A DNA stretch of 64,000 nt from Olsenella_K sp050953285 (lineage in GTDB: Bacteria > Actinomycetota > Coriobacteriia > Coriobacteriales > Atopobiaceae): contig JBMNMK010000002.1 in NCBI GenBank assembly GCA_050953285.1, positions 62,001 to 126,000 of the forward strand, read 5' to 3'. How positions within the stretch are numbered: position 1 is the stretch's first letter; each line of letters opens with the position of its first letter. The notes under the pieces were generated by a model. The model did not search any database, was not told where the DNA came from, and saw only the letters and a list, made by a program, of their open reading frames with translations. This document shows positions 62,339 through 64,000 of the stretch, piece by piece. The translations under genes and the position numbers were made by a program.

Positions 62339-62767
62339 CTACGCCTCTACCTCTACCAGTGTGATCTCAAAGTTCAAGGCTTTCCCTGCCAGCTCGTGGT
62401 TGCCATCCAACGTGATGGTCTTGTCGTCTTTTGCAGAAACGGTAACGGCAAATGGCTGTCCGCCAGGGCCGCTCAAGAAGACGCGCTGACCCACCTCTGC
62501 CTCCTCAGCACCAGGCAGCTGTGCTAGATCAAAGGTGCGCACGTTGTCTTCGTTGCGCTCACCATAGGCGTCTTTGGGATCAAGATGCACCGTCACGGTC
62601 TGTCCGACCTCCATGTCACGGACGGCGGCGTCAAAGCCTTTGATCATCTGTCCGGCCATGCAGGTGAACTCCAGCGGCTCATTGCGATCGTAGGAAGAGT
62701 CAAACTTGGTACCATCATCCAGCGTGCCGGTGTAGTGCACCTTAACCTTTTTACCTTCATTGCTCAT
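62339..62767 (-). CDS. slyD: FKBP-type peptidyl-prolyl isomerase (SlyD-like)
   Basis: The 142-residue protein has the FKBP core split by an insert-in-flap: KVHYTGTLDDGTKFDSSYDR at the N-terminus, FTCMAGQMIKGFDAAVRDM, and HLDPKDAYGERNEDNV leading into the flap domain. SlyD-type proteins assist folding and often bind metal, but the His-rich tail is absent. The ATG at 62767 follows AAAGAGAGCGAG. Confidence 0.88.
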   Translation of the reverse strand: MSNEGKKVKVHYTGTLDDGTKFDSSYDRNEPLEFTCMAGQMIKGFDAAVRDMEVGQTVTVHLDPKDAYGERNEDNVRTFDLAQLPGAEEAEVGQRVFLSGPGGQPFAVTVSAKDDKTITLDGNHELAGKALNFEITLVEVEA

Positions 62768-62998
62768 GAATTTCTCGCTCTCTTTGTAGGGCAGATACGT
62801 AGTGTAGCTGCGTTGTGCTGCGTGCGAAAACTCCGCTCATACCTACCCTCAGACGAATGAGGGTAGTCACGCGGACTAACAATACATGAAATCATCGGCA
62901 TACACGGGAAATGTATGGCATATCATCTGTCTGGTGCGAGAAGAACGTGCTTAATGTGAAGCTGAATTCTCTCCTATGTTTTCCGCAGTGCGTAGGGT

Positions 62999-63554
62999 TT
63001 GTCGCCCATTATCGGTTTGGGATGCATTGTGACGCTCTCCGGTACTGGCGCAGAGCAGAACAACGGCGCGGTGATCACCAATGAAGAAACGCACGTCAAA
63101 GGCCCGTTTTTGGGTGCACTTCCCACGTGGGCTGCGCTTGATCCCACCTTTACGCTCACGGTGCCGCGCGCACAGTATATGAGCGGCGCGTTTGACACGC
63201 TTTTGCACAGCATGGAGAGCTACTTTGGCTCGCCACGCACGCCCAATGCAACCGACGACATGAATCTGGCCATCCAGCGCAATGTGATTGCCAACATGCG
63301 TGTGGTGGCAGCGGACCAGAAGAACCTGGAGGCCCGCGGCGGGCATAGATCCGCTGGATGTGGCACTTTTGGGCATCGATGCGCTCCAGGCATTCATCCA
63401 TGAGATGGGACTGCCCACCAGCTTTGCTGAGATGGGCTCAGATGCTTCGGATGAGACCTTGCGCAAGGCGGCCGATACCTGCGTCTTAACTCCTGGCTGT
63501 GCCAAGAAGCTGAGCTCAGATGAGATCTTCCAGATTCTGGTAGAAAGCCGCTAG
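62999..63554 (+). pseudogene. Iron-containing alcohol dehydrogenase remnant
   Basis: The first part (62999 to about 63345) reads TLSGTGAEQNNGAVITNEET, the GTGAE segment near the metal site of Fe-type dehydrogenases, then FLGALPTWAALDPTFTLTV. The second part, in another frame, reads LLGIDALQAFIHEMGLPTSF and ends SSDEIFQILVESR at 63554, the usual C-terminus. The N-terminal NAD-binding third and a large middle piece (about 150 residues) are missing. It is a deletion-scarred pseudogene facing an intact dehydrogenase gene. Confidence 0.85.
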
Positions 63555-63620
63555 GTGTGCTCCAGCTCTACCTACAGAGTGATCACCTTACCTTTCTTTC
63601 AGGGTGAACACAACAAAGAA

Positions 63621-63657
63621 GCGCTGGTAGCAACCCATTTAGGGCGGCTGCCAGCGC
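63621..63657 (-). terminator. Terminator of the right-edge alcohol dehydrogenase gene
   Basis: GCGCTGG and CCAGCGC pair, with inner TAGC and ACCC/AGGG pairs. On the minus strand the exit is T-rich (TTCTTTGTTG). Confidence 0.7.
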
Positions 63658-63705
63658 AGTTTCTGTATGACAGTTCCAAAAGTGTTTAAAGTTTATTGGA
63701 AGAGC

Positions 63706-64000
63706 CTATTTCATGATCTTGCGGAAGAGCTCAACCACCGTGGCGTGGTCTGCTTCACGCGGGTTGCCAGGATAGCACGCGTCTGCCAGAGCGTCATCTG
63801 CAATCTGGTCCAGGTCATCTTCTGTGATAGCATCGCAGGTGGTGGGGATGTTGACATCCTTTGAGAGCTGACGGACAGCTTCAATGGCGGCATCTGCAGC
63901 TTCATCTGTGCTCATGCCGGTGGTGTCTACACCCATGGCCTTGGCAACATCTGCCAGGCGATCAGTCACAACAGGCTTGTTGAACTCCATAGCAATGGGG
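63706..64000 (-). CDS. Iron-containing alcohol dehydrogenase, C-terminal part only in window
   Basis: The visible 97 codons start at the window edge (PIAMEFNKPVVTDRLADVA) and end at 63706 with FRKIMK. They match the helical C-terminus of Fe-type dehydrogenases such as lactaldehyde reductase (FucO) or 1,3-propanediol dehydrogenase, which have the MEFN segment. The metal and cofactor sites are outside the window. The first methionine at 63990 is internal, not a start. Confidence 0.75.
   Translation of the reverse strand, partial: PIAMEFNKPVVTDRLADVAKAMGVDTTGMSTDEAADAAIEAVRQLSKDVNIPTTCDAITEDDLDQIADDALADACYPGNPREADHATVVELFRKIMK

Overview
The window looks like chromosomal DNA of an anaerobic, fermentative actinobacterium, most likely a coriobacterium (Atopobium/Olsenella/Lancefieldella type). 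The evidence is a glycine reductase operon containing a selenocysteine UGA codon, an [FeFe]-hydrogenase, paired alanine/glycine:cation symporters, bacterial Elp3, YkuD L,D-transpeptidases with a membrane anchor, and a moderately high G+C, Gram-positive style of strong Shine-Dalgarno sites. The species is an inference; no rRNA or tRNA gene is present to fix it.

Bases 1-9250 are an accessory island built on a ruined type I restriction-modification locus, read on the minus strand. hsdR looks intact as far as it is visible and runs off the left edge. hsdS is cut by an IS1595-type element (3026-4173). hsdM is an N-terminal fragment with two in-frame stop codons. Between the hsdS and hsdM remnants lie plus-strand phage and conjugative debris: a twice-frameshifted antirepressor, a DUF4406-like gene, a small phage gene with a nonsense codon, the tail of a large serine recombinase, and a frameshifted TraX gene. 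A GIY-YIG/DUF4357 protein and a ribbon-helix-helix protein sit upstream of hsdM.

Bases 9250-27300 are core chromosome: acylphosphatase; a Tat-exported tannase-like lipoprotein that lacks its nucleophilic serine; free-methionine-sulfoxide reductase; a tandem glycine riboswitch driving grdX-grdE-grdB (grdB reads through TGA as selenocysteine); two AGCS symporters around a NADAR-SseB fusion; a phosphopantetheinyl transferase; a MarR protein with an RGG-like tail; a large secreted ricin-repeat NlpC/P60 protein; Pth2 and a second MarR.

Bases 27400-43100 hold a lipase-glycerol kinase pair, a MoxR/VWA operon, a DMT exporter with divergent LysR, a metallo-beta-lactamase-fold hydrolase, an L,D-transpeptidase, a secreted muramidase-like protein, a DUF349 protein and thioredoxin. 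Bases 43177-48015 are the leucine operon leuA-leuC-leuD-leuB with a leucine-rich leader peptide. Next come Elp3 beside a Trm9-like methyltransferase, which together suggest a eukaryote-like wobble-uridine (mcm5U) pathway, then a TetR regulator, a second L,D-transpeptidase, a SixA-CHAD fusion, a lipase-like membrane protein, an [FeFe]-hydrogenase operon, a SlyD-type isomerase, and an iron alcohol dehydrogenase pseudogene next to an intact one cut by the right edge.

Two signals cross gene boundaries. A motif close to GGGCGAGAAGAACGTG recurs far more often than chance through the core region, mainly between genes but also antisense inside genes, and is nearly absent from the mobile island. Two intergenic regions near the two L,D-transpeptidase genes share a strong Shine-Dalgarno site, a mini-ORF beginning MNTE, and a terminal hairpin, and may be undescribed RNAs.
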